Shown here in pieces: positions 19,150-21,131 of a stretch of 21,131 nt of DNA. Position 1 is the first letter of the stretch. Each line of letters begins with the position of its first letter. Position numbers and translations under genes: made by a program. Source of the DNA: Cylindrotheca closterium (taxonomy: Eukaryota; Bacillariophyta; Bacillariophyceae; Bacillariales; Bacillariaceae); NCBI GenBank assembly GCA_933822405.4, contig CAKOGP040001750.1:1-21131 (forward strand), read 5' to 3'. The notes beneath the pieces are model-generated. The model worked only from the letters and a program-made list of their open reading frames with translations. It was not told where the DNA came from and ran no database searches.

Positions 19150-19700
19150 ACAACCGAATGGATCCCCGAGTAGGTAGGATTACTGCCGAGCTTTCCAGCA
19201 CATGTTGAATGGGAGGCGTTGGCCTCTTGACTTTCTGCCAACCAGTTTTGGTAGCCCAACAGAACCAGTCGAACGAAACAGGGTAGATTGTAGTGTAACT
19301 GAGGCAAATAGAAGTATGAATGGCCGCTCCAGCCATAGTCTATCTATCAAATACGCTTGCCACAACATGGGCTTCACTTTTTACTTCTCTGGGCGTCCAC
19401 ACTGGCTTGTCCAAACGAGGGGAACAATTGCTCCATGGCACCTTGATGTGCTCCAAATCGTCAATTTTGGTAGTTCAACACTGCGGACGAGTCTCGGTGT
19501 AGGTATTGTCTTGATGGTAGATATGAGTTGCACTTGGAAAATACGTCTTCTTGACACCTATCCGTCCAGTCCAAGCAACCAACGGAACCAATCATGGTAG
19601 ATTATTGTGTGATTGAGGCCCAGAAAAAGATGTTCAACATTTTTTACTGCTGCTCCGGACGTAACATATATATCAACATGGTTGCCACAACCTCTGATTC
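19150..19700. repeat. Diverged tandem duplication, offset about 314-325 bp
   Basis: Segments around 19226-19370 and 19549-19700 align with indels: GGTAGATT...GAGGC...AAG blocks at 19282 and 19596, TTGCCACAAC at 19357 and 19682, and TTGAC...CCAACAGAACCA / CCAACGGAACCA blocks between. In one minus-strand frame both copies read H-N-L-P-x-x-V-x-L-V (HYNLPCFVRLV and HNNLPWLVPLV), so the unit may once have been coding. No family recognised. Confidence 0.55.
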
Positions 19701-20899
19701 CACTTTCTCTACTCATGGGGTCCAGGCCGTGCAATTTTATTGAGACCGACAAATTTGCAGCTCAATGGTCTCTGTTGAAAATCGTCCTGTAGGAACCCAG
19801 ATAGAGAATATAAAATGGTATCATTACCGTTAGGATAATAAGATAAGCAACTTCCGCAGAACATTCTAGCTCTATGTTGCCTTGGGACTTTGTAGACGTC
19901 CCGAAACCTCTCTAAAAGTAGTCTTCGTACCTTGTTGAGGTTCTTTAGCAGTGATTTCAGAGGTGAAAGGGGCAAATGCATCCATATCGCTTCATACAAA
20001 CAATATAGATACGGTCACCATGCAGAGAATGTCCACGACCCACGACTTTTCCTCTAGAGGGTGATGCTTTCCTTGGCCTCGGGCTCACCATTGCCGATGA
20101 AAGGGAAAATTGATGTGATTGACAGGCAAGCGCAATGGGTTCAGAAACAGATGATGTACGGAAAATATTGGGTTCGCGCGCAAATTCTACCAATAAGCGA
20201 CTCCTGGAATTTTTCGTAGGAGCAAAATGGAATCAAAATGGCATCCGAGACATCACCTTTGTCAACAATACCATGTGCCGATACTAACAAAGCTGGCCTA
20301 TTACCTATATCCAAGCCTATACTATATTACCTACAGCTATTCGTCTTCCTTAATTCATTCCACTCTCTCCACAGTGGCAGTCTTCGCCATTCTTCAGCAA
20401 CTGCCGCCGCAACACGGAAACCATAGTAGCTCTCCAACATAACAATCAACAGATCTTAGACCTTGGGGAAAAGGAAGGGAAGGGAAGGGGAATCTTTCAA
20501 TTGTCACTCTTTTGTCGTGCCGTTTTGAGCCTCTTCTGTAGTAGATTGTTTCATTTTCTCGATAACTATCACCCCACTTCTCTGACCTTGACCTTGCATG
20601 ACTGCGCTAATGAAAACCAATCAATCTGGTGGTACACGTATTGTAGACGATGCAGGTGTTGCAGACGGCGTAGCTACCTTCTTTAGCTTTCGTTTCGCTG
20701 TCAATCATCTTCCCATCGTGAATGGTGATGCGAATCAGTAAATTCGTCGTCACTAGATCAAAAATTGTCGCAAACCGGTTTCGAGCATAGGGCTAAAATC
20801 CTAGAATGAATGCGCGTCGAACCGTCTAATCGGCGTTAGATTGCGACGTCTTTAAAAAATGACCAATTTGGATTTCTATGGTGATATTGGGTATGGGAA

Positions 20900-20924
20900 G
20901 GGGGGGTTTTCGTGGATCGGGGTC
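20900..20924 (-). repeat. Right terminal inverted repeat
   Basis: Reverse complement GACCCCGATCCACGAAAACC plus a C run, matching the left end; directly followed by TTAA. Confidence 0.85.
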
Positions 20925-20928
20925 TTAA
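20925..20928. repeat. TTAA target-site duplication, right
   Basis: Second copy of the duplicated target. A 5-bp CTTAA duplication is also possible by sequence, but would misalign the two inverted repeats by one base. Confidence 0.85.
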
Positions 20929-21131
20929 TTCAATATTCACAGAGGGCATTTTGTATTCGAAGTCACCAGGATCGAGTTCGGCCAATGCGGTCATTGCTTG
21001 CATGGAAACAAGGACAGACGACACGGCGGTCGTGTCAATCATTTCCTTGAACAAGGTTGGTCCATCTTCATGATTCGGCAGGTTGCCATTAGTCTTCAAG
21101 ATCTTGTCCTGCAGCGCACCAGTTGTGCTAC
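20929..21131 (-). pseudogene. Retroelement D gag, N-terminal part (runs off the window)
   Basis: Minus-strand frame open from the window edge: ALQDKILKTNGNLPNHEDGP, then FKEMIDTTAVSSVLVSMQAM and LAELDPGDFEYKMPSVNIEL, where the TTAA element interrupts. It is of the diatom retroelement gag type and joins in frame to 18123-17351. The true start codon lies outside the window. Confidence 0.75.

Larger units (their letters stand above)
18128..20924. mobile_element. TTAA-specific (piggyBac-like) TIR element, 2,797 bp, inserted in gag
   Basis: The ends are GGCCCCGATCCACGAAATAC at the left and, read inward from the right, GACCCCGATCCACGAAAACC: about 24 bp of inverted repeat with one mismatch and one indel. 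TTAA flanks both sides. TTAA duplication with exact ends is the hallmark of piggyBac-superfamily elements, though their ends often start CC rather than GG/GA. Inside I find only short frames and no recognisable transposase, so it is probably non-autonomous or fully decayed. The interior holds a short hairpin (18321-18344), a diverged tandem duplication (about 19150-19700) and a GGGAA-type purine run near 20471-20490. Confidence 0.8.

Noticed and set aside
19202..19600. 132-codon plus-strand ORF inside the TTAA element as its transposase
   Set aside because: No DDE landmarks, far too short for a piggyBac-type enzyme, and it spans the diverged tandem duplication.

Overview
The window reads as a transposon-dense stretch of a eukaryotic nuclear genome, most likely a diatom. 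That placement is inferred from protein family resemblance: Ty1/copia pol of the diatom CoDi style, diatom-type retroelement gag, and a KDZ/CACTA-like transposase. It also fits the mostly intronless, moderate-GC sequence. No database search was possible. I see no rRNA, tRNA, CRISPR array or bacterial-style operon.

Layout. 1-1826 (+): decayed copia fragment (integrase end, linker, reverse transcriptase). 2157-2984 (-): copia family B remnant (LTR-proximal DNA plus RNase H). 2985 to about 5260 (-): copia family A pol with its 3' LTR, apparently inserted into B. 5373-6272 (+): unrecognised gene or gene fragment with a good splice acceptor but broken frame. 6309-8846 (-): long KDZ/CACTA-like transposase pseudogene broken only by stop codons. 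9200-9395 (+): second copy of the B 3' region. 9553-9600 and 10214-10291: strong palindrome and hairpin. 10401-10988 (+): small upstream ORF and a lysine-rich gene interrupted by telomere-like hexamers. 11406-13769 (-): coiled-coil/protein-kinase gene with two nonsense codons, flanked by 44-bp direct repeats. 14748-16561 (+): internally deleted family A-type copia derivative keeping a small basic ORF, gag and the 3' end. 17351-21131 (-): another retroelement gag cut in two by a 2,797-bp element (18128-20924) with terminal inverted repeats and a TTAA target duplication.

How the parts relate. Elements are nested: A in B, and the TTAA element in gag. Few genes look functional. Most long frames are intact apart from TGA or TAA codons explained by C-to-T change at CGA or CAA. 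This points to mutation of silenced, possibly methylated, DNA rather than random decay. The best candidate for something undescribed is the TTAA element: its ends are exact, and removing it restores the gag frame, yet I recognise no transposase inside it. Next are the kinase locus between direct repeats and the deletion-derived copia element.
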